Assembly (NCBI GenBank): GCA_016302195.1
Contig: JAEDOA010000070.1
Coordinates: forward strand, 1 to 7,806
Reading direction: 5' to 3'
Source of the DNA: Erysipelotrichaceae bacterium
GTDB taxonomy: Bacteria > Bacillota_I > Bacilli_A > Erysipelotrichales > Erysipelotrichaceae
DNA: 7,806 bases
The stretch's first letter is position 1; the number at the start of each line of letters is the position of its first letter. This document shows, in pieces, positions 1 to 6,582 of this stretch. The position numbers and the translations under genes were made by a program. The notes beneath the pieces are model-generated. The model did no database searches, was not told the DNA's origin, and saw only the letters and a program-made list of their open reading frames with translations.

Positions 1-6
1 TTTTCT

Positions 7-1923
7 TTATTTTATAGGTTCAAAATCACTTGCTGGATGTTTACATAATGGACATACATAATCATCTGGCAATGTTTCTCCTTCATATACATATCCACAT
101 ACTTTGCATACGTATCCCTTTGGCTTTTGCGAAGCTTCAACTAATTGGAAATCGCTTGCTGGATGCTTACAAGTTGGGCAGATATAATCTTCTGGCAAAC
201 TTTCGCCCTCATAAACATAACCGCATACCTTACATACGTAGCTGTTCTTTTTAACTTCTGGTTTTGGCTTAACATTGCTTTGATAGTAGTTGTATGTCAT
301 TGTTTCAACTGATGATAGTCTTGCGGATTGAACTACTTCACAAATAAACATGACATGAGTTGATAAGTCCATTGTGTTAATTACTTTACAAGAGATAAAG
401 CTGTTTGAATGCTTTGTTAGATACAACAAACCATTACTGCTTCTATCTGTATCATTAAATCCAACAAACTTGTCAACATCTTTTCCAGATTGGAAGCCAA
501 AACGCTTAAAGATATCAAATGGTGCACTTTGATCCAATGTTGAAATATTAAGTTGTTTAGTCTTTTTAATGACATCGCAAGAATAGTTCATTTTGTTGAT
601 TGTAACCGCAACAACACATGGAGTGCTAGTTAATTGAGTAACAGCATTAACAATTAAACCATTATCTTTTACTGTATCATTGCAAGTAACAACATATAAT
701 CCATAACCGATATTAAATAAAGCCTTTGGATCAACTTCGTTAGATTTAATCACTGGTTTCTTGAATGCTTCAGTTAACTGGCTGGCTAAAGTTTTTACCT
801 GCTCAGTTGTTGTTGCATTTAATGATGAATTAATGGTAACCGGATTTGAATTAAAAGTTAAATCTTTGCAGCCCGAAAGTTTTTCTTTCATAATCTTATT
901 AGCCATAGCTGCCCAAGATCCATTTTCCATTAAGGCAATAGTCTTCTTTTGGAAGTTACGTTCAACCAGCTTATCAATAAAAGTTCTCATATAAGGGAAA
1001 ATGTCGGCATTATATGTAGTAGTAGCTAAAACAATATTGCTATATCTAAAAGCCTCACTAACTGCTAAAGACATATCTGTTCTTGCTAAATCATAAACAA
1101 CATGTGGCACTGCTCTTTTATCAATCTCTTCAACTAACAGGTCAACTGCTTCTTTAGTGTGGCCATAAATTGAAGTATAGAATACCGCAATACCATCTTT
1201 CTCACTTTCATAATTTGCCCATAATTCATATAGGTCTAAATACTTTTGTAAATCATCAGATAAAACAGGTCCATGTAATGGGCAAATCAGCTTAATATCT
1301 AATTCTTTAGCAGCCTTTAATACATTTCTGACCTGATTACCGTATTTGCCAACTATACCAAAATAGTATCTTCTAGCTTCATCGACCCAATTGTCCTGGC
1401 TATCTAATGCCCCAAATTTACCGAAAGCATCAGCAGAGAATAATACTTTTTCCTTTTCTTCATAGCTCATCATTACCTCTGGCCAATGTACCATAGGAGC
1501 AAAAACAAATGTCAAAGTATGACTTCCTAATGACAGCTTCTGACCATTGGTAACAACTAGTGAATTTTTAACTTTTAAATTAGGGAAGAAATTCTCAACC
1601 ATCTTAATAGTTTTATTATTTACAACAATCGTTGTATCAGGATAAATACTTAAGAATTTCTCAATTGAAGCGCAATGGTCTGGCTCCATATGAGAGATGA
1701 CAAGATAATCAGGTTTTCTAGCAGCTAATGTTACCTCAATATTATTCAACCATGTTTCTGTTTTTGATTTATCAATAGTATCCATAACAGCAATCTTCTC
1801 ATCAACAATTACATAACTGTTATACGATATACCATTTTTTACAGGATACTGCCCTTCAAATAAGTCAATTTCATGGTCATCACAACCAACATATACAATA
1901 TTATTTGTTATTTTTTTCAGCAT
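7..1923 (-). CDS. Multidomain flavodiiron protein (O2/NO reductase) with flavin reductase and two rubredoxin domains
   Basis: A 638-residue flavodiiron protein, expected to be cytoplasmic and to reduce O2 to water and/or NO to N2O in an anaerobe. Residues 1-240 form the metallo-beta-lactamase-like core, with the full diiron ligand set H78, E80, D82, H146, D165 and H217. Residues 245-390 are a flavodoxin domain with an FMN phosphate loop (TSIYGHT, 250-256). Residues about 400-550 resemble flavin reductase-like FMN-binding domains. The C-terminus carries two rubredoxin-type domains with cysteines C564/C567/C582/C585 and C606/C609/C624/C627. Only 14 residues separate the two CxxC pairs in each, so they are the short-spaced, rubrerythrin-like type. 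The ATG at 1921-1923 was chosen because GGAGAGGAAGAGGA lies just upstream and core homology starts at MLKK. An in-frame ATG 12 codons earlier would add an acidic leader and lacks a good ribosome site. It is transcribed separately from the ECF operon. Family assignment is firm; O2 versus NO preference cannot be read from sequence. Confidence 0.95.
   Translation of the reverse strand: MLKKITNNIVYVGCDDHEIDLFEGQYPVKNGISYNSYVIVDEKIAVMDTIDKSKTETWLNNIEVTLAARKPDYLVISHMEPDHCASIEKFLSIYPDTTIVVNNKTIKMVENFFPNLKVKNSLVVTNGQKLSLGSHTLTFVFAPMVHWPEVMMSYEEKEKVLFSADAFGKFGALDSQDNWVDEARRYYFGIVGKYGNQVRNVLKAAKELDIKLICPLHGPVLSDDLQKYLDLYELWANYESEKDGIAVFYTSIYGHTKEAVDLLVEEIDKRAVPHVVYDLARTDMSLAVSEAFRYSNIVLATTTYNADIFPYMRTFIDKLVERNFQKKTIALMENGSWAAMANKIMKEKLSGCKDLTFNSNPVTINSSLNATTTEQVKTLASQLTEAFKKPVIKSNEVDPKALFNIGYGLYVVTCNDTVKDNGLIVNAVTQLTSTPCVVAVTINKMNYSCDVIKKTKQLNISTLDQSAPFDIFKRFGFQSGKDVDKFVGFNDTDRSSNGLLYLTKHSNSFISCKVINTMDLSTHVMFICEVVQSARLSSVETMTYNYYQSNVKPKPEVKKNSYVCKVCGYVYEGESLPEDYICPTCKHPASDFQLVEASQKPKGYVCKVCGYVYEGETLPDDYVCPLCKHPASDFEPIK
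22..240 (-). repeat. Tandem intragenic duplication encoding two rubredoxin domains
   Basis: Two 93-base units, at 148-240 and 22-114, are offset by 126 bases within the flavodiiron gene. Each encodes a 31-residue short-spaced rubredoxin beginning YVCKVCGYVYEGE and ending CKHPASDF. By hand alignment 27 of 31 residues and 74 of 93 bases are identical. Most base differences are synonymous. The units are joined by an 11-residue linker rich in Lys, Ser and Pro. This is an in-frame domain duplication and not a mobile repeat. Confidence 0.9.
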
Positions 1924-1947
1924 AAATTCCTCTTCCTCTCCAAAAAT

Positions 1948-1976
1948 ATAATAGCCCATTTTTCAAAGATAAACAA
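1948..1976 (-). promoter_or_regulatory. Probable sigma-A promoter of the flavodiiron gene
   Basis: Read on the minus strand, the -35 candidate TTGTTT (1971-1976) is followed by a 17-base spacer and the -10 candidate TATTAT (1948-1953). The -10 sits about 25 bases upstream of the chosen start codon, leaving a very short leader that contains the purine-rich ribosome site. The -10 differs from consensus at one base and the -35 is weak. An imperfect dyad (AAAC...GTTT) overlaps the -35, but it is too degenerate to name a regulator. Confidence 0.5.
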
Positions 1977-2030
1977 TTAACAAGTTTTAAAAAATAGTAT
2001 TAATTTACTTTCCAAAAAATTTCTTAACGC

Positions 2031-2069
2031 AAAAAAAGCCAATCATTTGTTTGACTATTGATTGGCTTT
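2031..2069 (-). terminator. Intrinsic terminator of the ECF-SAM hydrolase operon
   Basis: On the minus strand, an 11-base-pair perfect stem (arms 2059-2069 and 2035-2045, AAAGCCAATCA paired with TGATTGGCTTT) with a 13-base loop runs into a T tract at 2031-2037. It begins 14 bases after the stop codon of the SAM hydrolase gene. It separates that operon from the flavodiiron gene downstream. The plus-strand side lacks a comparable T run, so it is best read as one-directional. Confidence 0.93.
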
Positions 2070-2083
2070 ATATCATATTTCTT

Positions 2084-2956
2084 TTAAAGTGTGATTTTCT
2101 CAACTTCAAATTTAAAATCAACTGCTTTATCAGTATTGTTTTTTAAAAAAGGTGCATATTCATCGATAAAGTTATGATCATTGATTGTAAATCTTAACAT
2201 TTGCCTATCACCATGCTGAATATCTCCACATATCAAAGGTTGATGTCTTGGAGCATATCCAAAAGCTTTCTCATAGGTTGTTTTACCTTTAAATATTAGT
2301 TTTCCTTTATCGCTAATAGTAACATTTACTATATCGCCATATTGAAATTTACCTATATTTTGAAAGTCTTTGTTATAGATATTTACTCTGCAACAGCCAT
2401 AAGCCACATCGAAATTATATATTCCTCCACAAGCGTATCCTTCTTTTACCTCAGCTTTGATATTGGTTAATGGAAGGATTGTTATCTCATCTAATGAATA
2501 CTGAGGTCCTACCTCATTGTAGCTAATTAACCCACTAGCAAGTTTAGCTGCAGTATAGGCATAAACATCTCTGCCATGGAAGATATAAACATTTTCACTA
2601 CCAGGCATTCTATTTACACTTTCATCTATTCTTCTAATTTCTACTATATCATCAATAATAGAAGTTAGAATTCCATTATCTGGTGTAACAACATAACTGC
2701 CATTTTTAAGTTTTGCCACGCAAGACTTTCTATGGGTTCCTACTCCTGGATCAACAACTGAAACAAAGATTGTTCCACTAGGCCAGTAAGGAATCATCGT
2801 GCTTATTTGATAGGCTGATTGTCTAATATTGAATGGTTCTATATTGTGATCAAAATCATATACTGAAACTTCTGGATCTATTGTTTTAACAACACCTGCT
2901 AAAACTCCTCCTCCACCAGAGCCAAAATCGGTTTGAAATACTACTGTAGGTTTCAT
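2084..2956 (-). CDS. S-adenosyl-L-methionine hydroxide adenosyltransferase (DUF62/COG1912 family)
   Basis: A 290-residue cytoplasmic enzyme of the fluorinase-like superfamily. Characterised DUF62 members use a hydroxide derived from water to cleave SAM into adenosine and L-methionine. The N-terminal domain has the TDFG motif (9-12), the DPGVG motif (69-73), PDNG (92-95) and FHGRD (126-130). The diagnostic Asp-Arg-His triad is intact as D69, R76 and H127, with the same D-to-R spacing as studied archaeal members. The remainder (about 170-290) corresponds to the C-terminal beta domain. Length is typical for the family. The ATG at 2954-2956 was chosen because the protein then begins MKPTVVFQTDFG, as family members do, and AAAGGA lies directly after the TAG stop of ecfT. 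A longer in-frame start at 3004 would overlap ecfT and has no ribosome site. It is last in the operon with the ECF transporter genes, suggesting that its substrate or product is tied to transport. The enzyme class is confident; the physiological role is inferred. Confidence 0.93.
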   Translation of the reverse strand: MKPTVVFQTDFGSGGGGVLAGVVKTIDPEVSVYDFDHNIEPFNIRQSAYQISTMIPYWPSGTIFVSVVDPGVGTHRKSCVAKLKNGSYVVTPDNGILTSIIDDIVEIRRIDESVNRMPGSENVYIFHGRDVYAYTAAKLASGLISYNEVGPQYSLDEITILPLTNIKAEVKEGYACGGIYNFDVAYGCCRVNIYNKDFQNIGKFQYGDIVNVTISDKGKLIFKGKTTYEKAFGYAPRHQPLICGDIQHGDRQMLRFTINDHNFIDEYAPFLKNNTDKAVDFKFEVEKITL

Positions 2957-2972
2957 ATTGATATTTTCCTTT

Positions 2973-3800
2973 CTAAATAAATGGATTGAAGTATCGACTT
3001 CCATTTGAAATATTGTAATATAACGAATAACAAATAAATAATATTCCTAAAGCAAGGGCAAAATAATCCAAAAAATTAAACTTTCTCTCTAATATCCAAG
3101 TCCTTTTTTTGCCACAACCAAATTTTCTTAATTCCATCGCATTTGTTATTCTATCAATTCTTTCAATACTGGTAAGTATTAATGGCAATACAATTAATGC
3201 GGCTGACTTAATTCTATTAATCAGTTTCTCTTTTTTACTCATTTCAATTCCTCTTGCCTGCTGACTTTTGGAAATATCCATAAACTCATTAATTGTATCT
3301 GGAATATATCTCATTGCTAGTGAAAATGAATAAGCAATTGAATAGCTAAATCCAATCTTGTTTAATGAACAAGCCAATTCACTAGGATTTGTTGAAGATA
3401 TAAAAACTAAAATCAAAGGTACAGTTGCAGTGTATTTTAACATAACATTTAATTGATAGAACAACTGCTCCCAGGTAATCGTATATCTTCCAATAATGGT
3501 AAAAAGCAAGTGTCTAGTTCCATATAAACTGCAGCCATGTTCTGGAGAAAATAGATAAATGAGTAGTCCATTTACAACCATAAATGACATCAGCAAAATA
3601 AACATAAACTTTACTTCACTTATTTTTATTTTGGATAAAGGAAACAAGAACAATGCCAATAAACTCAAAAATATCAGAAATGGCGTATTAAAAGTTATCA
3701 TTGCAGCGAAAGTCCATAGAAGAAGACAAGCCAACTTGCTGGCACCGGTCATTTTATGAATGATAGAATCTTTTTCTATATAATTGAAAATATTAACCAT
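2973..3800 (-). CDS. ecfT: ECF transporter transmembrane coupling protein EcfT
   Basis: A 275-residue integral membrane protein, the T component that couples ATP hydrolysis by EcfA to the S component. Hydrophobic stretches at about 22-57, 66-84, 118-136, 151-165, 200-210 and 244-262 suggest the usual bundle of membrane helices. The cytoplasmic coupling helices carry the first arginine motif ARG (182-184, in SQQARGIE). The second is present as LRK (224-226, in AMELRKFG), keeping the arginine but lacking the usual glycine after it. The ATG at 3798-3800 was chosen because AAAGGTG lies about 7 bases upstream. An ATG 7 codons earlier lacks a ribosome site. The start overlaps the last 8 bases of ecfA, which implies translational coupling, and 16 bases separate its stop from the SAM hydrolase start. 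The family assignment is secure from both the sequence and its position between the ATPase gene and the hydrolase gene. Confidence 0.93.
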   Translation of the reverse strand: MVNIFNYIEKDSIIHKMTGASKLACLLLWTFAAMITFNTPFLIFLSLLALFLFPLSKIKISEVKFMFILLMSFMVVNGLLIYLFSPEHGCSLYGTRHLLFTIIGRYTITWEQLFYQLNVMLKYTATVPLILVFISSTNPSELACSLNKIGFSYSIAYSFSLAMRYIPDTINEFMDISKSQQARGIEMSKKEKLINRIKSAALIVLPLILTSIERIDRITNAMELRKFGCGKKRTWILERKFNFLDYFALALGILFICYSLYYNISNGSRYFNPFI

Positions 3801-5505
3801 CGTAACGCACCTTTCTATCATACTGGATAAAATAGTCCACGAAATTCTGACCGTCTTTTAAATCACATAGTTCTGCTAAATCGTATAAAGACGTTCTCTT
3901 TAGCGCTGCCTTTTCAGTTATTTCATCATTTGATAATACATTTGCTGATGTATCATCTGCAATAATATTGCCATCACATAAAACAATGCATCTCTGTCCA
4001 TACTCTAGCATCAAATGCATATCATGGGTAATCATAATAATTGTTAATCCTCTATTGTGCAATGACAATAAAAACTCCATAATATCACTATAATGTTTAA
4101 AATCCTGTCCAGCTGTAGGCTCATCAAGTATCAAGACCTCAGGATCCAATACTAAAATAGAAGCAATTGTTACTCTTTTTCTTTGACCATAAGATAAAGC
4201 TGAAATAGGCCAATTACGATACTGGTATAAACCGCAAACCTTTAATACTTCTTCAACCTTAACCTTTATTTCCTCTGGCGAGTATCCTCTAGTCTGTAAG
4301 CCTAAAGCGACTTCATCAAATATCATAACCTTTGATATCATCTTATTTGGATTTTGCATGACATATCCAATTTTGTCTGCTCTTTCCTTGATGGATAAAT
4401 CGTCCATACTTTCAGATTTGTAATACAGCTGTCCACTACTCTGTTTTTCAAAGCCGCACAATATCTTAGCTAATGTAGTTTTTCCAGCTCCATTTTTTCC
4501 AACAAGGGCGACTAACTCACCTTTTTTAATATCTAAACTAATATCATTTAATACTATTTTCTTTTTGTTATAGCTAAAGGAAATATTTTTTATTGTTAAG
4601 ATGCTTTCTGTGGAACTTTTATTCTTTTCAAAGACAATTTTGTTAAACCAGTTTTTAACTTTTTGTTTATCAGAGACTGTTAATTCAAGAGTATCCAAAT
4701 GACTTGGTTTTTTTTCTTTGTTGATTTCAACATTAGCATATCTTAATGCTGATAAATATAATGGTTCTCTAATTCCATGCTTTGATAAAAGATTGAGCGA
4801 TAACAAATCATCACTATTGCCATCAAAAACAATCCTTCCTTCATCCATTAACACAATACGATCAACACTTTTATATAGAACATCTTCTAGACGATGCTCT
4901 ACGATAATAACGGTTGCTTCTGTCTTTTTTTGAATATCATCAATTAACTTAATTGCGGTTTTACCAGTGGCAGGATCTAGATTAGCTAGTGGTTCATCAA
5001 AAAGCATGACATCAACATCATCAACCATTACTCCAGCAATTGCTACTCTTTGTTTTTGCCCTCCTGATAATTCAGAAGGCGCATGATGCAGATAATCATT
5101 CATTGATACGATTTGACTAACCCTATTAACTCTATCAATCATCTCTTTCTGCTTAACACACTGGTTTTCTAAAGCAAAAGCAATATCCTCTAATACTGTC
5201 ATGGAAATAAATTGACAATCCGTATCCTGCAATACTGTTCCAATAGAACTAGATAATTCAACAATAGACTGATCAATTGTTTTTTTGCCTTTTATTGTTA
5301 GTGTGCCACTTATTTCACCTTTATAGGTGAAAGGAATAAGACCATTAATACAGTTAACCAACGTTGACTTTCCACATCCTGAAGTTCCTACAATCAGTAC
5401 TTTTTCCTTTGGATAGATTTTTAAATTAATATTGTTCAAAGTTGGTTGAGCTAATGCATTATATTTAAAACTGAAATCCTTAAATTCAATAATTGCTTCT
5501 TGCAT
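3793..5505 (-). CDS. ECF transporter energy-coupling ATPase, two fused ABC domains
   Basis: A 570-residue protein with two complete ABC ATPase domains in one chain, replacing separate EcfA1 and EcfA2 subunits. Domain 1 (about 4-235) has Walker A GTSGCGKST (40-48), Q93, signature LSGGQ (146-150), Walker B ending D170-E171 and H204. Domain 2 (about 303-535) has Walker A GKNGAGKTT (336-344), Q384, signature LSYGQ (437-441), Walker B ending D461-E462 and H494. A linker with GIREPLYLSALRY (244-256) matches the DUF3744-type insert seen in this fused subfamily. Both nucleotide sites look catalytically competent. The start is supported by AGGAG 6 bases upstream. Automated pipelines often call such proteins HMP/thiamine importer YkoD, but the S component here is not YkoE, so that substrate should not be carried over. 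A terminator-like hairpin lies just upstream, between this gene and the S-component gene. Confidence 0.95.
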   Translation of the reverse strand: MQEAIIEFKDFSFKYNALAQPTLNNINLKIYPKEKVLIVGTSGCGKSTLVNCINGLIPFTYKGEISGTLTIKGKKTIDQSIVELSSSIGTVLQDTDCQFISMTVLEDIAFALENQCVKQKEMIDRVNRVSQIVSMNDYLHHAPSELSGGQKQRVAIAGVMVDDVDVMLFDEPLANLDPATGKTAIKLIDDIQKKTEATVIIVEHRLEDVLYKSVDRIVLMDEGRIVFDGNSDDLLSLNLLSKHGIREPLYLSALRYANVEINKEKKPSHLDTLELTVSDKQKVKNWFNKIVFEKNKSSTESILTIKNISFSYNKKKIVLNDISLDIKKGELVALVGKNGAGKTTLAKILCGFEKQSSGQLYYKSESMDDLSIKERADKIGYVMQNPNKMISKVMIFDEVALGLQTRGYSPEEIKVKVEEVLKVCGLYQYRNWPISALSYGQRKRVTIASILVLDPEVLILDEPTAGQDFKHYSDIMEFLLSLHNRGLTIIMITHDMHLMLEYGQRCIVLCDGNIIADDTSANVLSNDEITEKAALKRTSLYDLAELCDLKDGQNFVDYFIQYDRKVRYDG

Positions 5506-5510
5506 AACTT

Positions 5511-5548
5511 CTCCTAAAAATAAAAGGGGAAAAGTTTAACTTTCCCCT
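5511..5548 (-). terminator. Terminator-like hairpin between the ECF S-component and ATPase genes
   Basis: On the minus strand an 8-base-pair stem (AGGGGAAA at 5541-5548 pairing with TTTCCCCT at 5525-5532) encloses an 8-base loop and runs into TTTTATTTTT. It starts 18 bases after the S-component stop and ends just before the AGGAG ribosome site of the ATPase gene. It has the form of a moderate intrinsic terminator inside an operon. Partial read-through, RNA end protection or regulated antitermination are possible readings. Confidence 0.65.
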
Positions 5549-5566
5549 ATAAAATCATTAAACTTA

Positions 5567-6115
5567 TTACTGTTCTTTAGATAAAGAGCCCTTCTTAGCT
5601 TTTGAACTAGCATAAGCTTTAGCTAATAATGTTGTTACAACTGCAGTACAAACAACAGCAGATATACCTATGCATAAGCCCTGAGAAAATACTTTTCCTG
5701 CAGGTTCAGAATAGAATAATATATCTCCAAGTGGAGCAACTAAACCCCAGCATACTAATGCTGCTAGAACTTGTACAACGTTTAATCTAATAATTTCCTT
5801 TTTTCCAAATTGACCATTTTCCAAATCAAATTTACAGAAAAGACCAATAATTAATCCAAATAAACCAGTTGGGACAATCCAGCTCCACCAAATACCCCAT
5901 CCAGCAGTAATATCAACCAGTAAATTGCCAACAAAGCCACCTACAAAGGCTACAACTGGTCCATATAAGATGGCAAAGAATGCTATGATAGCATTATGAA
6001 TGCTTAATGTAGTATCAGGTAATGGTGTTGGAATAGCAACATATCTTAACAATACAAATACTAATGCAGCTAAAATAGCAGCAGCTACTACATCTTTTAC
6101 TTTAAATGTTTTCAT
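5567..6115 (-). CDS. ECF transporter S component, UPF0397 family
   Basis: A 182-residue membrane protein forming the substrate-binding S component of an ECF importer. About six hydrophobic segments are visible, at roughly 9-25, 40-52, 54-69, 78-94, 112-128 and 146-166. The N-terminal part (AAAILAALVFVLLRYVAIPT), the LYGPVVAFVGGFVGNLLVD segment (50-68) and the WWSWI motif (76-80) are characteristic of the UPF0397 group. The lysine-rich tail (167-182) is presumably cytoplasmic. The start is well supported by AGGAGG 8 bases upstream and a promoter just beyond. The gene leads an operon with its own ATPase, EcfT and a SAM hydrolase, so this is a dedicated ECF system and not a solitary S component sharing a general energiser. 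Some databases label the family riboflavin-type, but I see no riboswitch or biosynthetic neighbour for that here. Substrate unknown; SAM, methionine or a nucleoside are suggested only by the adjacent hydrolase. Confidence 0.88.
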   Translation of the reverse strand: MKTFKVKDVVAAAILAALVFVLLRYVAIPTPLPDTTLSIHNAIIAFFAILYGPVVAFVGGFVGNLLVDITAGWGIWWSWIVPTGLFGLIIGLFCKFDLENGQFGKKEIIRLNVVQVLAALVCWGLVAPLGDILFYSEPAGKVFSQGLCIGISAVVCTAVVTTLLAKAYASSKAKKGSLSKEQ

Positions 6116-6123
6116 ATATTTAT

Positions 6124-6129
6124 CCTCCT
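6124..6129 (-). promoter_or_regulatory. Ribosome binding site of the ECF S-component gene
   Basis: A consensus AGGAGG reads on the minus strand, 8 bases before the ATG that opens the S-component gene. It fixes the start codon choice. Confidence 0.85.
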
Positions 6130-6131
6130 AG

Positions 6132-6154
6132 ATGCATCAATTATAACAATGCAT
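6132..6154. promoter_or_regulatory. Possible operator: two ATGCAT palindromes flanking the -10 box
   Basis: Identical 6-base palindromes ATGCAT occur at 6132-6137 and 6149-6154, 17 bases apart, on either side of the -10 box of the ECF promoter. Occupancy would block RNA polymerase. No known regulator is recognised, and short palindromes occur by chance in AT-rich DNA. Confidence 0.3.
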
Positions 6155-6168
6155 TTATCAATAAGCAA
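6140..6168 (-). promoter_or_regulatory. Extended -10 sigma-A promoter of the ECF-SAM hydrolase operon
   Basis: On the minus strand, -35 TTGCTT (6163-6168), a 17-base spacer and a perfect -10 TATAAT (6140-6145) are preceded by TGT, giving an extended -10. Transcription would start near 6133, leaving a leader of only about 18-20 bases before the ATG at 6115. No riboswitch can fit in such a leader. Confidence 0.8.
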
Positions 6169-6198
6169 ACTGTAAAACGCTTTCATAGGCCAAAGAAA

Positions 6199-6573
6199 TC
6201 AATCATCACAAATTTCATACACTTTAATATAGCCTTGAGCACGAATTGCTTCAATGGTTAATTTGTACTTTCCTTTCTGGCATGCAACCGAAAAATAGCC
6301 ATTACTTACTTTATTTCCCTGATAAATTGTCTGATCTTGCTGATCAACTAAATACAAATCAAATTCACCATTTGTTAAGCGAAAATCAAACTGAAGATAG
6401 CCATCTGAAGTTAATTCAAACTCTACTTCATCATTTCCGGTGAACATAGTAAATTCATTGGTATAGTTATTTCCTGTTTTTGTCGTTGTTCCAACATATT
6501 TATCTACTGGAGAATAAATATAAAATGCCCAAATAACCATAAATATGGCTAATACACCAAGTATTTTTTTCAT
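6199..6573 (-). CDS. Small membrane-anchored or secreted protein of unknown function
   Basis: A 124-residue protein I do not recognise. It opens with MKK and a hydrophobic segment (about 4-20) that reads as a signal peptide or signal anchor. There is no lipobox cysteine and no clear signal-peptidase site, so a single N-terminal anchor with an outward-facing domain is likely. The remaining 100 residues alternate polar and hydrophobic positions (for example VEFELTSDGYLQFDFRL and FDLYLVDQQDQTIYQG) and end with QKGKYKLTIEA. This pattern suggests a small beta-sandwich and faintly resembles pre-peptidase C-terminal (PPC) domains, in which a GxYxl strand is common. The start is fixed by AGGAGG 3 bases before the ATG. 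Only 9 bases separate it from the stop of the upstream transporter, and its ribosome site abuts that stop codon, so the two are probably co-translated. No terminator is seen after it before the ECF promoter. Confidence 0.8.
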   Translation of the reverse strand: MKKILGVLAIFMVIWAFYIYSPVDKYVGTTTKTGNNYTNEFTMFTGNDEVEFELTSDGYLQFDFRLTNGEFDLYLVDQQDQTIYQGNKVSNGYFSVACQKGKYKLTIEAIRAQGYIKVYEICDD

Positions 6574-6582
6574 AATCCTCCT

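Noticed and set aside
30..254. 74-codon plus-strand frame across the rubredoxin repeats
   Set aside because: Antisense to well-conserved rubredoxin coding sequence; histidine/isoleucine-rich translation reflects the opposite-strand codons.
2084..2956. Fluorinase or chlorinase (halide-using SAM enzyme)
   Set aside because: The Asp-Arg-His triad (D69, R76, H127) marks the hydroxide-using DUF62 group, and I see no sign of the extra loop typical of fluorinases.
3559..3759. Plus-strand frames inside the ECF genes (also 4718-4933, 6246-6443, 6545-6754 and 761-994)
   Set aside because: All lie antisense to genes with strong family motifs or good ribosome sites, and none has start signals or similarity of its own.
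3793..5505. HMP/thiamine importer ATPase YkoD
   Set aside because: The fused ATPase resembles that annotation, but the partner S component is UPF0397 and not YkoE, and no thiamine gene or riboswitch is nearby.
6116..6198. SAM, thiamine or other riboswitch ahead of the ECF operon
   Set aside because: Only 83 bases separate the genes, and most of that is occupied by the promoter; no conserved riboswitch core or terminator/antiterminator pair is visible.
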